64,000 nucleotides of DNA from Triglochin maritima (taxonomy: Eukaryota > Streptophyta > Magnoliopsida > Alismatales > Juncaginaceae): the NCBI GenBank assembly GCA_963682175.1, contig OY821779.1, forward strand, positions 6,336,501 to 6,400,500, given 5' to 3'. The notes under the pieces were generated by a model that saw nothing but the letters and a program-made list of their open reading frames with translations, was not told the origin of the DNA and did no database searches. A program made the position numbers and the translations under genes. The number at the start of each line of letters is the position of its first letter. Within the stretch, counting starts at the first letter, position 1. Positions 1 through 12,513 of this stretch are shown here, piece by piece.

Positions 1-1859
1 ATGACCGTTCACTAACAAGATATGAAGGTGTCTATTGATATTGAAATGTGTTTTCAACAAAAAATTACAAGTTCAAATCTTTGATATAACATTTTAGACG
101 TCGGTGGTAAATTTATAGCCAAATATCTTCTCTCTCCTAACAAGTTTCATCACCCAATCTACGCTTGGAGGAAAATTTGGGTGCGTGAGAAAATGAAAAT
201 GTAAACTCACGTTGAACAAAAAATAATTCGTTTTATTGAAGATTTAGTTCTTAACCTTTTGAAATTGAAGGAGTGCATGAAAGATAGATCAGAAATTTAC
301 GAAATAAAATTTTTGACAAAGCTAGAGTTAATTTGTGTGCTCTGAAGAAAAGAAAACGGGAAGGTTTGATATTGTTTCTTTTTATGTAAGTGCGTTGGAT
401 AATCATGGCATGCTTCGTATTGAATGAAAGGAAAGTAGATAAAGTGGAGTCAACTACTTATCTTGTAAGTTTTCGTTGACTAATCAAATTCGTTAAATTA
501 TTGCCAAGATAAAAGTGTAAAATGTCCAAATGAGTGACGCACTTTTGCGAATGACAAAACAAAAGTTCAATAATAGGAGATCACCAGCACTACTTTTACA
601 TTACAAAGGAAACGCCTAAAGTTTTAATTTGTTAATAGCACTAGAGGTATTGCATGCTAAGTTGGCTCTTAACTATTTACTTTTATCGGTCCTAACTTTT
701 TACCTATTCTACCAACCACAAGATGTTATGATTTCAAATCATATAAACAATGGTGATTTCAAGGTTTGGAGAGAAATATAACGACATAGGGGATACTAAT
801 AATTGCAAGTTGAAGCATAAAACAAGAGTCGTTCTAGCATCAACATCCCACCAACATGACCCTTATTATTATGCAAATGATTGATCGTATTAGCCCTGTG
901 GGACTTCATAAAAACAAAAGGGTATGACAAACTATTCATAATTTATTGGTATAGAGCTTATCGGTTGAGAGAAGCATCTTAATTAAGTATTGTACCTCTT
1001 GAGTACAAGTCTTAATATAAATCGAAAATGCAAAGCATCCACATTCTCTTTATTTAATTTTAAGAATATATCGATCCAAATTTTGAATAACATATTTCAT
1101 GTAATTAACTTGTAGCGTGTCTATATCAATAAAAGAAGAAAGAAAGAAGAACGAAAGATGAGAAAACAAAATTCATCGAAGACGAGTCTTCGATCAATTA
1201 AATATCAATCAGAAACTTAAAGATTTGTTTCTTCATCTTTCATTCCAGAAGGACCAAATTTGTACTGATGTACCCGATTAGGTAAGTGTAAACACTAGGA
1301 ATCCTTAGATTTGTACCTTCAATTTCGATTACAAAATGTGATGGAACGTAGGGATGTTCTTAATAAAAAATCGTTATTAACTTATTGTAGTCTTAAACTA
1401 ATCGCAATGCTGAACAAGTGGGTCACCTAATAGATACAATAATTAATTAATTATTACTGAAGACATGGAAGAAGCGTAGGATAATGAATTAAATTCTTAA
1501 AGATGGCCGGTGCAGGTAATCTGATTAGAATATTGCAGGCCGATTCTTGCTTATGTATAATTGTATATGCAATGTTATTGAAGTTCTATAGCAAATTTGT
1601 ACCGGAGGAATCTCCAGTACAAATCTGGTGGAATGTTGTTCTAGATGATGCGTTATGGCATGCTATATTAGATTTGGATCCCACCTGCAGGTCCACCTGT
1701 AGAAGGAGAATTATCAATTTATCATGGTATTATTTGTATGAATACAGGGTATATAAAGGTAAAGGTATTTGTAGGAATACAGTTTTCCTAAGGCTGCAAG
1801 TTGTCAGCACTTTGGTAAAGATTGTGCTATATGATATATTTGGGTAATTGTTGGTGTGA
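1..1859. other. AT-rich intergenic DNA, no gene recognised
   Basis: I see no conserved coding stretch, RNA gene or element ends here. One open frame of 114 codons at 1503-1847 (+) matches no family I know and has no recognisable domain, so I do not call it a gene. Confidence 0.6.
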
Positions 1860-1867
1860 GATACGTT

Positions 1868-2012
1868 ATACTATATCCGACCCAAATTCCAACCATATCC
1901 GACCTCCGTTTCCAACCCAAATTCCAACTATATCCGATCCAAATTCCAACCATATCCGACCCAAAGATTGAGTGTCAATCCGACTCAAATTCCAACCATA
2001 TCCGACATCCGT
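1868..2012. repeat. Short minisatellite (CCAAATTCCAACCATATCCGA-like)
   Basis: About five imperfect copies of a roughly 20-bp unit containing ATTCCAACCATATCCGAC are arranged head to tail. The open frame across it only reflects the repeat. Confidence 0.75.
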
Positions 2013-5000
2013 TTCGATTCAAATTTTCACGTAAATATAGGTTTATGAGTGTATTAGGGATACAACAAAAACATTAGGAAAAAAACTTCGAATGTGTGTT
2101 AAATAATGACTTTTTGAAGTTTAAGGATGCAAAATATTACAAAATTAAAGTTCATGGAGGTAACTGTTAACTTTGAAACTTCAGGGGGGCAAAATGATAC
2201 CAAGACATAGTTCAGAAGAGTAAACTGTAATTAACCCTAATTTATAAGGCTTACTTTCTTCTATCTCTTCTATAGAATGATTTATTGTTTTTGGGTAAAC
2301 AACTTATCATGGATCAAATCCTCGTAGTTTTGTTTAGGCATTTTTCTGTTTCACTTGGGGTATTTTCAATGTTTGTTTGAGTGTTATTATGGTTTTGTTA
2401 AATGGTATGGGTATAACAATACCGAAACTGTAACAATAAAATACCTACATAAGATACGAAAATAAGCACGTTACGATACATTTTCTCTCTCCTCGAATAC
2501 TTTTTCCTCTCTTATCAAACACCTTTGTTACCTTTTAACTGTTTCTTTTTCAATTTGCATTTCAAATTAATCAACCCTTACGTTATGATCACATGTTTGT
2601 TATTGTCACTAATTATCCACAAGTCACCAGTTAGTGAAGTGACAAGGTTATTCCGTTGTATACCGAAACTATACCATGAAAATACCTAAATTATATCACA
2701 TGTATACCCAAACCATAAAACATAAATGAAGAACAAAAATAATGTTTGTAATATATAACTAGCTAAACAATAACATGAAAATACCTAGTCTACAATACCC
2801 AAAAAAATCGTACTCTAAACACCATTGATGGCCAAAATAATTTTTTCGGTTAATCAAGAATTAATATAAACATTAATTAATACCCAACCTATAACATTAA
2901 TTAATACAAACATAATTATTGATATTACAATATGAATTAAAATACCCAATCTATAACACAGAAATACTTATACTACAAGAAAAAAATACCCAAATGAAAA
3001 CACTAACGAGGATCAAAAAAGCATGTCATCATTTCCCTACTCCCCATCCAACTACCCCGACTTAATTTATCATTTCACCAACCGTCTCCCAATCCCAATC
3101 ACCCTATCATCAAATTGGAAGTTTTTGCTGAGTACTTCTGTTTAGTTTGTGTATCTTCATCGTGTATTGGGGGTAGGATCAGAATCAACGTCGATAGGTT
3201 TATCATTTCAACCTGATGTGTTATTTCATAGCTACAAGCTAATTTCTGAATAAAAAATCAAAGGGAATAGATCATGTTCTAATAATAACACATATCGAAC
3301 CAGAAATACAAATATATGATACAAAAATACCAAAACAACACCAAAAATTGAATAATGTGGCTGAAAAATGAACAAAAACATGAAAACACAACAAATGGAG
3401 AGATGAAAAGGTAAATTTAAAATGTAGAAACTTGATGAAACAATGGATTGTTGGCAATGAAATGTTACAAATGTGAGATTCATATTGTAATAGACGTAGC
3501 AAAAAAAGTAAATATGAATAACAACACGAAATTAACGAAAATCACAAAAAAAAATTGAAGAGGTGGAAGCCATGAGAGGGGAAGGCACCGGTGAGAGAGA
3601 AATGAAATAGGTGAATTATTAGGGTTTATATAATGTTTTTCATCCAAATAATTGAAATATTTTCTAATTCAAAATACTGAAATTGTACAATTTACTTTTG
3701 ATAGAACAGATATACAAAAACTTTTGGTATGTTGGGCGGGTAAGCTCGTAAAGATGACTGAGTATTATACGATTATATGTATATAATGTATGGACGGCGT
3801 AAATATGAATACGTTAAAGAATGAGGATGTTTGTCTTCTTGTCCAAGTTAGCACACGTGGAATGGGGGTGGGAAATAGTGTGGAGGTCTTACTTTCCCGA
3901 CTTTATATGCATACTTTTGCATAAATTAAATATTCCTTACACTTACGCATATAACTTTCCTTATTGCTAGCTAGTTAATTAATTCTTGACAATTGTTGGA
4001 GATATGTTTGTAACACTTCACTTTGCCAAACCCATAAAAGACTGGAAGAAAAAAAACTACACAGGTCAATTTTAGTGGTTCCCAGGCAAGAGAATTATTA
4101 AATGACAAAAGAGAAATTGGCTTAACATCACGAGGTCACCAATAATGTTTTGATCAGGAATATCTAAACACAAAAAACCTATAAAAACATGTCATCAATT
4201 ACTCTCTTAAATTGAAAGCAAATATTGCTAATCTGGATACGTGTCGCAACACTTTGGAGGTTGCAAACAGCATATATGTTTGCTCCAAAATGGGAAACCC
4301 TAATAGAGATGTGACAAAGAGCGAGCATCTATTTGACGTGATCCAAGTGGACGCCAAGGGCTCCACACAACTTGTTAGAATCTCCCAACACATGATTACA
4401 ACTTTGAACTGCTAATTCATTATTTACCAGTCCACCACCATAATAATTACGATCCCTGCTTACCAACTTGGATCTGACATTGATGTTTATCTTACGTGCC
4501 GTGTTAGCAAAAGTCAAGAGTAGGCTAGGATAAAAGTTGTTCGACCAAAATATTCCAATATTCTTTTTTAGGTTACGGTTGTCAACGGATTCCCAGTCGA
4601 ATTCCAACAAGAATCCGGTAATAATCTAAATGTGCTTCACAGACAGAAAATCAATTTCCATATTCTTAACAAAATTTGTATAGAAAGAAGATGTTCAATT
4701 TTTATAGCTTCTTGCAAGAATCCAAATTCTAGAGTCACATTTATCATATTACCTTAAGTTGTATTTATCATAATACCCTCATATTTTAATATTTTTATTT
4801 GATAAATTTATAATTAGAAACTATAAATGTCATGTATATATTATATATTTTTTAATAAACTTGATGAATTTACGATATATATTTTAATCCAAATATATTT
4901 TCATATTTTCTGATATTTATTAGATAAATTTCATATACATTGTATTTTATAATAATTTTTAATATTAGAAAATAACATAAATATTTCTACCTTAGTAAAA

Positions 5001-7498
5001 AATCATATCATATCTTACAATAGTAATCTAATAACAATATAAATTTAAATCTAGGAGCATGTTGGTCATTTAACATTTAGAATCATGAGCAATAATTTTT
5101 TCTATCCAAAATAATTTTGATTCTTTTAGGAAACATGATTCTTACATTTCCACTTAGAATCTGAATTCTTACATGAATCATGTCACAAGAATTCAATCCA
5201 AACACACCCTTAGTATAAAGAACTAAACATGAACCCATGTCAAACAAACCTACTCTTGTAAGCGTTTTAAAGTTGAGAGTTTGTTAGTGTGAGTGTAGTT
5301 CATGCATGTAAGTTTGCACTCTAAAAAAATGTGATACACTTGGGAGTGACAACACGGTTAGGGAGCTGAATTTGTAACGCTAACTGATTAATTAACATCA
5401 GAAACAACTAATTAATGATGGTCAATGGAGTGCGAGCACATATTCGTGAGCATTTTTCACCTTTTTTCTACATTAATTTGTGACATTACGAAAAAATTAA
5501 CAATACGACAAATAAGTAAAGTTTGAAACTAAACCTGAAGATCACATTTCCTTCCTAAGACCGTTTCACAACCTTCTCTTGTGGGACAAGAACAATTAAG
5601 GTAACTAATTGATCAAACACAATATATGAGGCCAATGAAGTTGTAGGAGCTCTTATAACAAATTTGGTTGTGACACTTAAAACTAATCACATTTAAATCA
5701 TACTTAATCACTTGTATTATTATCCCTTAAGCTATAACATGTTAAAATTTTAGGTCAATCGACGTTTATCTCACCGTTGATATAAAATGCTCATATTTAC
5801 AGAAATTACAGAATTTACAGAACTATTGAAATTTATAGAATTTCGATGTAATCGGATTAGAGTCTACGATAATTCATTTGATTTGAAATTTTTACCACAT
5901 GTTCCTCATATATGGTATATACCACCCACAATTTTCATATAAAAAAATTAACTGAAAGTAGCTGAAAATGCGATGTCAGAGCCAAAATAGTTGTAGACTT
6001 ACTTATACAAGATAGTTTGTATATATATAAAGAATGGAGCATCCACGTGTATTTCGAAGTTAAATAGGCAAAAGCGACCACGCCGTAGGGAATGGGGCGC
6101 ACCAAGACCAAGCAAACAGCGAGGTAAGGTAAGTGGGTCCGACCAACATCAAACATGCATACATAATCTCCCTTTAATTAAGCTTTTGGTTGGAGCAAGG
6201 AAGATAGATAGAGAGTGGAATCTCACTCTTCCACTCACCACCCTCGCACGCCAATCGCACCCATACAACTCCCTCCTTTTCACGTACCCATGAATGTGTA
6301 TAAAGTTTATTGTATAATTAAAGGTAACGCCACTTTCATTCTTTGGTTTACCTTTTCTTTTTAAGAGTTTTTTTGCATTAAATAGGGTGAAGGTATATCT
6401 CAAATCTTAAGATAGTCATCGCGAATTAAAACACAGTCATATCCATCGTGACTTGACACTACTTAGAAGGATGATGTGAATGAACACGCGCAAATGCTGG
6501 TATATATGAACTTGTATATTTGTTTTCGAGTTTGTTTGTGTATGCTTTCCGATTCCAGAAGAAACTACTTACCTTGAGATTTTCTTAGCTAAGTGTTGAA
6601 TTTGGATATATTGGTACGGTTAATTTAAAACCATTACTGTATAACTTGGTTTTGTCTTGCATATATGTGAGCCGCATTACCTCATGTTTTTCGCTCATCT
6701 CTCTTTGAAAAATAACTACCGATTGCACATGATGTATGGATCACATAAGGGGTGAAATACCTGTCAATTATGGATTAGAATCGTACTAGGGCAACCGAAG
6801 ATGAATGTTCATATTCCTATAGTTACAAAGTAGTTGAGATTTTCTTCTCTTACATTCCATTAAATAATAGGAAACGATAATTTGTAAAAAAAGAAAGAAA
6901 AGTGACTTATTTGTTACATTTAAAAGAAACCTACGTGAAACCCTTAATCTCCATACAGAGATCGACCAACTGGCGCCAACCAGATTGGAAAGTTTTTAAA
7001 GAGAACCAAGTTGAGATATGATAGTAGGGCGTCTGATTTTGCAAGGTTATTCAATTGGGATTGAACGTGAAATTCCTGTCATCTGACCTCAGTCCAAGAA
7101 GGAAGAAGACATGGAGTCACTTGGAAATATATTTAGATTCTTCCGTGCATGTTGTCTTTCTTAATTACCCATCGCTCTCATTTCTATTGTATATTAATTT
7201 GTGATGAAATCACCTGTGATACTACTTGTGCTGTTTTGCACTTGTTTAGTGCTAACATGAAGCGGCTAAAGTAGGAAAGACTACAAAAGTAATCTTACAG
7301 GTAAGCTAAGACACCTATACTAACAATGTTAGGTTTGAAATATTCGAATGCTAAACCAAATTGTAGCCTTTAGTATTTGATGATAACAAATCATGCATGT
7401 GAAGTTTTTCTTACGGCAAAATACTTAAACAATCAATGGTGGGAAGGGGGGATACAAAAGTTTGACCAGACATCTATTATCAATGATCATGTTATATT
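2013..7498. other. AT-rich intergenic DNA, no gene recognised
   Basis: A long stretch with scattered short open frames and no recognisable protein family, splice pattern or RNA gene. Around 4.7-5.2 kb the sequence is very AT-rich and MITE-like in texture, but I could not find paired ends. Old degenerate repeats are likely but not demonstrable by eye. Confidence 0.5.
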
Positions 7499-8240
7499 TG
7501 TAATATCCTGAATTTTTTAGTTGAGATAATAATCAAATATCTTAATGGACTAATTAAGATTGTTGGATGATTGTGTGGTTTTAGGAGAAGATGAAATTTT
7601 GAGAAGAATATAGAGAAGAAAAAGATAAAGATTTTGAGGCAAGTACTGATTCGTTATTCTTCAGTTTCATATCATGTCTGTCTCTCTTGATATTCGTAGT
7701 TGCATGCATGCTGAGTATTGATATTGATTTTATGGATATGCATATGATTGCATGGTGGTGTTTCGGCTGACATGTCTTGTGGCTGTATGTATGTTTCTGG
7801 CTGAGCCACTTAGGAAAGAGCTGCCTAGCAGACAGTGTGGAGCCACCCGAGAGAGGAAAGAGCCGTCTGTCGTTAGTGTGGAGCTACCAGGTGTGCGTCT
7901 GACTGATTGATAAATTTCAGAAGCACAGGATGTGGTCGAATCCGACTGGGGGTTCTAGATTGTTATACATGTATATTATTTGTGATGCATGTCTCTTGAT
8001 TGTGCTTATCGACTGAATGTCATATTCCGTATTATTTTCCACATGATTATGATTCTGATTGATTGACGGTTGGAACTTGCGGGCTGTCGAGCTCACAATT
8101 TATTGATTATATTTTTTCAGATTATTATGGGCCTATTAGATGGATATAAATATCAGAGTGCGCAGCGGTCAGGATCGTGGATCGTATCTTAACGTACCGG
8201 GTTCGGACAGGTGAGCAGTTGTCCGGACTCGAGACGTTAC
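7499..8240 (+). mobile_element. Degenerate gypsy-type LTR remnant
   Basis: It begins TGTAATATCCTGAATT and ends CTCGAGACGTTAC, close to the ends of the better-preserved gypsy LTRs at 18081-20331 (TGTGAGATC...GATGTTACA) and 59380-61263 (read on the minus strand TGTAAGGACG...GGGACGTTACA). Inside, two copies of a unit containing GGAAAGAGC and GTGTGGAGC recall the GAAAGAGCCCTGGAGC repeat of the LTR at 18-20 kb. The last base is not the expected A and no exact 5-bp target duplication is visible, so the borders are approximate. No retroviral-type coding sequence is attached. Confidence 0.5.
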
Positions 8241-9331
8241 GTTATTAGATCCTATTTACAACTCGGTGCCAAAGAAAATCTTGGGTGAATATTGATAAGT
8301 GTGAGAATTTAATGGACTCGTGAGCGAAGTGCAACTTAGAAAATAGCATGATAAAAATGGTTGATGGCCATTCTCACCTATAAGTTGGATTTTTCAGTTT
8401 ACACGCCAGAGATTCTTATCTCGTGTCATACTAATAATACTCATACAAAAAAATTAAAATAATATATATTCATAGAAATACCATTGCCATGACTATAATT
8501 AAGTAAACTATTTTCAGAGAAATACTCATTTTTATTAGCATAATACGGAATCTTCTATGCCCCTTCAGAAATATCAGAAGCTGCTATCAACTAGATTTAT
8601 TAATCTTTTGTAAGCAAAGTTTCAAGAAATCAATATTCTAGAGTCTTTTTTTTCAACGTGCAGTTTTACCTTATAATTTCACTTATTTACTATATATATT
8701 ATACATATTCCATGGAAAATTTTAATTCAAAGTGGAATAATGGATACATACGTTTTTATATTTTTATACAAATCAAGGGCTAAAAAATTAAGTCGTCACC
8801 TTATTTTTTTCGTTTTTGCGGCACTCCCTTGGAAAGATGTAATATGATCGTGATTTGTAATATACATATTGAGAAAGTATAAATATGTCCAATACCGTGA
8901 TATACTGATATAACATCATATATTGGAATCAACATTAACTTCCTCGAACATTTAACCATGCATATCAATATCGTATTATATATACAAATCACCTGACGAA
9001 TCAAATTCAACAGTAAAATTCACCATTGCTGGAGAGATCATAAGGTACATGAAGGGACTTATCTCCTCCAGACGAGCCATGATCTTACTATAATACTTTA
9101 CTGAAATTGTAAAAAAAAAAAAATTCCAAAATGTTGGTAGAAGAGGTATTTATTATGATTAATTTAAAATTTACATACACCTTTCCAATATGCATGATGA
9201 ATGAAAGTACATGCACCTAATGTGCATCTTAATTGGTTCAAGAACTAACTAGGTGGATGTGAGATTTAATTTTAATCACTACCTTTGTAACAACTTAGGA
9301 TATATAAGTGGAATACCGAGACTCGATCATC
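8241..9331. other. AT-rich intergenic DNA, nothing recognised
   Basis: No gene, RNA or paired element ends visible. Confidence 0.55.
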
Positions 9332-9895
9332 TTAGGCCACCCTTAACGGGGGTCTTTTTCTCGGGCACCCGATTGGGCGTCGGAGCTGCGCTCTTAATGG
9401 GAGGGCGCACTCCTCATTGGTTGTTTTTTAAATCTTTTTTGTGTTTTGTTTTTTGGTTAAAAATAAAGATTAGATATGTAATTAGGTTAATGTATTGATT
9501 AAATTAATTGTAATTTAATAAATTATGTTTTGTAATTTAATTGTGGTTAATGTATTGATGTTGTTTGTATTTTGTAATTATTGTAGATTTTTTTAATTAA
9601 TTAAATTGTTTGATTTATTAAGATTTAGTTAAATTCAAAAAAGAAGAAATCAAATATGAAATTCAAATAAGTCACAAAAAACTGATATAATACAAATAAA
9701 CTCCAGCTGAACAATACAAAATACAGATACAAAATACAATAGAAATATGAAATACAATAGAAAGATGGATACGAAATGCAATACAAATAACGATACAAAA
9801 TTTAAATAGATGCTAGTACAACAATACTGATAAACTACGAAACACACGTTAACTCCACATTTTTTAAAAAACTATAGGAATCCTTGTGATTTAGT

Positions 9896-10308
9896 TCAAT
9901 CTTTGAGTTCAGCAGGTGTATCTTTATTAAACTCGTCCCTGTTTTCCTTCTTCATTTTAGAAAATAGTACATCGAACTTCTTGGTGTTGAGGTCTCTTTG
10001 GAACTTCTCTTCAGCTTCAATGCGTTTCCTGTCTACCCGTTCTTGGTAACGCAAATACTTGTGTTCTCTCACTTTGGCGTTATATTCAATTTGTTTTCAC
10101 ATTTCTAACATATTGGGATCGAGTTACGTCTGAAGTAGTTGTTTCCCATTTTTTTAGTTTTTTTAACACCTTCTCGACGATGACATGATTCAAACATCAT
10201 TTCATTCGTCGACGGTGTCGCGTGGGTCACATCGTCGTCAGTGTTTTTTGGCACACTAGGTTCATACAATGACTTAAATGTCCTGCAACGATCTCCCATT
10301 TTTGACAA
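9896..10308 (-). pseudogene. PIF/Harbinger companion protein (ORF1) remnant
   Basis: On the minus strand a frame ending at 9896-9898 reads EYNAKVREHKYLRYQERVDR, then a highly charged stretch, and ends PAELKD. This matches the charged C-terminal region of the MYB/trihelix-like protein that PIF/Harbinger elements encode next to their transposase; in the family it helps the transposase bind the element ends. The upstream part (10105-10308, with a KKTKK basic cluster) is in another frame, so at least one frameshift separates the halves. The DNA-binding N-terminal half is absent. Its upstream edge overlaps the truncated transposase on the other strand, which points to an internal deletion. It cannot make a working protein. 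Confidence 0.55.
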
Positions 10309-10654
10309 CGTAATGGAAGTACAAGCTCCACTTTTGACTTTTGAGGTTAACGGTTGTCGATATGATATGAGATACTATTTTAGAGATTATATTTATTCAA
10401 AATGGGTGGCATTCATTCCGTCTGTCGCTCATCCACAAACACCGAAGGACCGATTATTTGTTGAACGACATGAAGCGGCAAGCAAAGATGTAGAACGTAC
10501 ATTTGGAGTCCTGCAAGCACGATTTGCGATCATGAAGAAGTCATCTCTTGCATGGAGTAATGTTGTGCTTAACAAAATAATGACAGCTTGTATTGTAATG
10601 CATAATATGACAGTGGATGATGAACGTGACACCTACGCTAATTTTGGAGATTAG
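10241..10654 (+). pseudogene. PIF/Harbinger DDE transposase fragment (C-terminal half)
   Basis: The frame contains GSYNDLNVLQRSPIF near its start, then KDVERTFGVLQARFAI and CIVMHNMTVDDERD. These are conserved blocks of the HARBI1-like DDE nuclease of PIF/Harbinger transposons (plant transposon protein family). The N-terminal half with the first catalytic Asp is missing; the preserved part includes the region of the later acidic catalytic residues. It is 137 codons, against roughly 350-450 for complete members. It opens directly against the oppositely oriented companion-gene remnant, so the 5' half was probably lost by an internal deletion. It is likely inactive. Confidence 0.85.
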
Positions 10655-11206
10655 AATGAATTTATTCAAGACCAACCTTGAAATTTCATCGACGACCGGG
10701 TACTGTATTCCACTAACCGTATAATGGGTATTAGCATGTACTTGAGTAGGAGAGATCAATTGCGTGATCACACTACACATTTGAACATTCAAGTCGATTT
10801 GATCGACAATATATGACAACGATTTGGAGGAAATGTATCTTCATGTATTTTTAGTTTAATATTTAATGATGTATTTTTAGTATTTAAAATTCCAGTTAAT
10901 GTACTATGTAATGCAGTTTCCTAAATTTAAATAATATTTTTCTATTTATATATTAATTGTTAATTAAAACCGAATGAATTAATTAAATTGAGTGATTACA
11001 ATAATGATTATTAATAGATTTTCTTTATTATTACGAGAGTTTTAGATAAGAAAATAAAAATAATGACGTGACAACAAGTACTGTAGCATGACTGAATGGA
11101 TTAGATAATGGTTAATGATTTTTAGGATGGTTGGTTTGTGCTGACATGGATGAGAGAGAAAATGAGATGCCTGGGAAGTGCCCGAGCGTCGTTAACGATG
11201 GTCTTA

Positions 11207-11640
11207 GACCATCCCTTACGTACTTAAAAACCAAGGTCATCCCAGGTCGGTCGTCCAACGACCTGGGATGACCGGGTGGTGGACGACCCGGTCGTCCAGT
11301 TTTTATTATTTTCTGTTTTTTTGTTTTGATTTTGGTTTTGAATATTTTGTTTGAGTTTTTTTTAAATTTGTTTTTTTGAAAATACGTTTTATAATTGTTT
11401 TGATTTTTTAGAATTTTTTAATTTTTTTTTTAATTTTTTGCCAAGATGACCCTCGAAATGATATGGAGAAGATAGATAGGTTGTTGTGGGTTGTGTTGAG
11501 TTGTGGTTAAGAGGTGAATAATGTAGGAAAGAGAAGAAAATGGATTGAGGAAAGAGAAAGCTGACGTGTAAGAGAGAGAAAGTTATTTTGAAGAGAGCGA
11601 GTTGATGACGAAGTCGTCCATGTCATGGATAGTGATGAAA
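11207..11640. mobile_element. Short non-autonomous Harbinger-type element (MITE-like)
   Basis: It begins GACCATCCCTTACG directly after the TTA at 11204-11206 and ends GTCATGGATAGTGATGAAA. Its body closely resembles the element at 11868-12433: an early GGTCGTCC palindromic part, a T-rich middle, then GGGTTGTGTTGAGTTGTGG and GAAAGCTGACGTG. The right flank is CTA rather than TTA, so the duplication is imperfect. There is no coding capacity. Confidence 0.6.
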
Positions 11641-11867
11641 CTAGTGATTGAAAATAATCCAACGGGAAAAGAAATAAAATTATACAATTTTGAAGTAGTA
11701 TAAATTATACAATTATTAAATTTAAAGCAGCGAGCTCATGAAAATGTATGGTGTACTTTCCTCGTAGAAATATAAACAAAAAAAGGCCCATCCCTTTCCA
11801 AATCTAACGTGCCCAAATACTATCATTACCACAGTATAACCCCAAACCAAACAACCCGAACTTCTCA

Positions 11868-12433
11868 GGCCATCCCTTAACGCACAAAAAACACGGTCGT
11901 GATGAGGTCGGTCATCTTCGACCGAAATTTTTTTTTTTGTTAACGCTGAAAAACAGCGGTTGAAGATGCCTGGGTCATCGACCTGGGCGTTTCAACGCCC
12001 GGGTCGACGACCCGGTTGTCTAGGTTAGCCAACCCGGACGCGCCACGTGGCGCGTCCGGGTTGAATTTTATTTTTTTATTTTTTTTTTTTGTTTTGTTTT
12101 GATTTTTGTTTTGATTTTTTTTAATTTTTTTGTTTGAGTTTTTTTATAAATTTTTTTTTTGAAAATTCGTTTTATAATTGTTTTGATTTTTTAGAAATTT
12201 TTTAATTTTTTTTAAAATTTTAACCAAGATGGACCCCGAAATGATGTGGAGGAGAGATGTTGGTTGTTGTGGGTTGTGTTGGGTTGTGGTTAAGAGATGA
12301 ATAGTGTAGGAAAGAGAAGAAGGTGGGTTGAGGAAAGAGAAAGCTGATGTGGAAGAATGAGAAAGCTGATTTTGAAGAGAGAGAGAGCTGATGACCGGGT
12401 CGTCCAGGTCATGGTTCATGGTTAGTGATGGCC
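11868..12433. mobile_element. Short Harbinger-type MITE just upstream of the DUF4228 gene
   Basis: It starts GGCCATCCCTTAACG and ends GGTTAGTGATGGCC, an inverted pair sharing GGCCATC, flanked by the 3-bp duplication TCA (11865-11867 and 12434-12436). It carries the same T-rich middle and GAAAGCTGATGTGG tract as the 11207 copy. Its right end is 80 bp before the ATG of the DUF4228 gene, so it probably forms part of that gene's promoter or 5' leader. There is no coding capacity. Confidence 0.75.
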
Positions 12434-12513
12434 TCAAAACACAATTTTATCAAAAACTTCTCAAAACACAACACCACTCCATTCTCCTCCCCCAACTCCA
12501 AACGCACGGGAAG

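Larger units (their letters stand above)
9335..11203. mobile_element. Decayed PIF/Harbinger DNA transposon, 1.87 kb
   Basis: The ends are an imperfect inverted pair, GGCCACCCTTAACG on the left and CGTTAACGATGGTC on the right, flanked by the 3-bp duplication TTA at 9332-9334 and 11204-11206. This is the target preference of PIF/Harbinger elements. Inside are both genes of the superfamily in broken form: a DDE transposase fragment (10241-10654, +) and a remnant of the companion MYB/trihelix-type protein (9896-10308, -). The right TTA also borders the next element at 11207, so two insertions share one junction. The terminal GCCCGGG-rich sequence relates it to the short copy at 15557-16210. Confidence 0.8.

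Noticed and set aside
1503..1847. 114-codon open frame on the plus strand
   Set aside because: No recognisable family, domain or splice context; composition is like the surrounding AT-rich DNA.
4640..5215. Possible MITE with AGAATC / GATTCT ends
   Set aside because: Texture is suggestive but I could not pair ends or find a target duplication.
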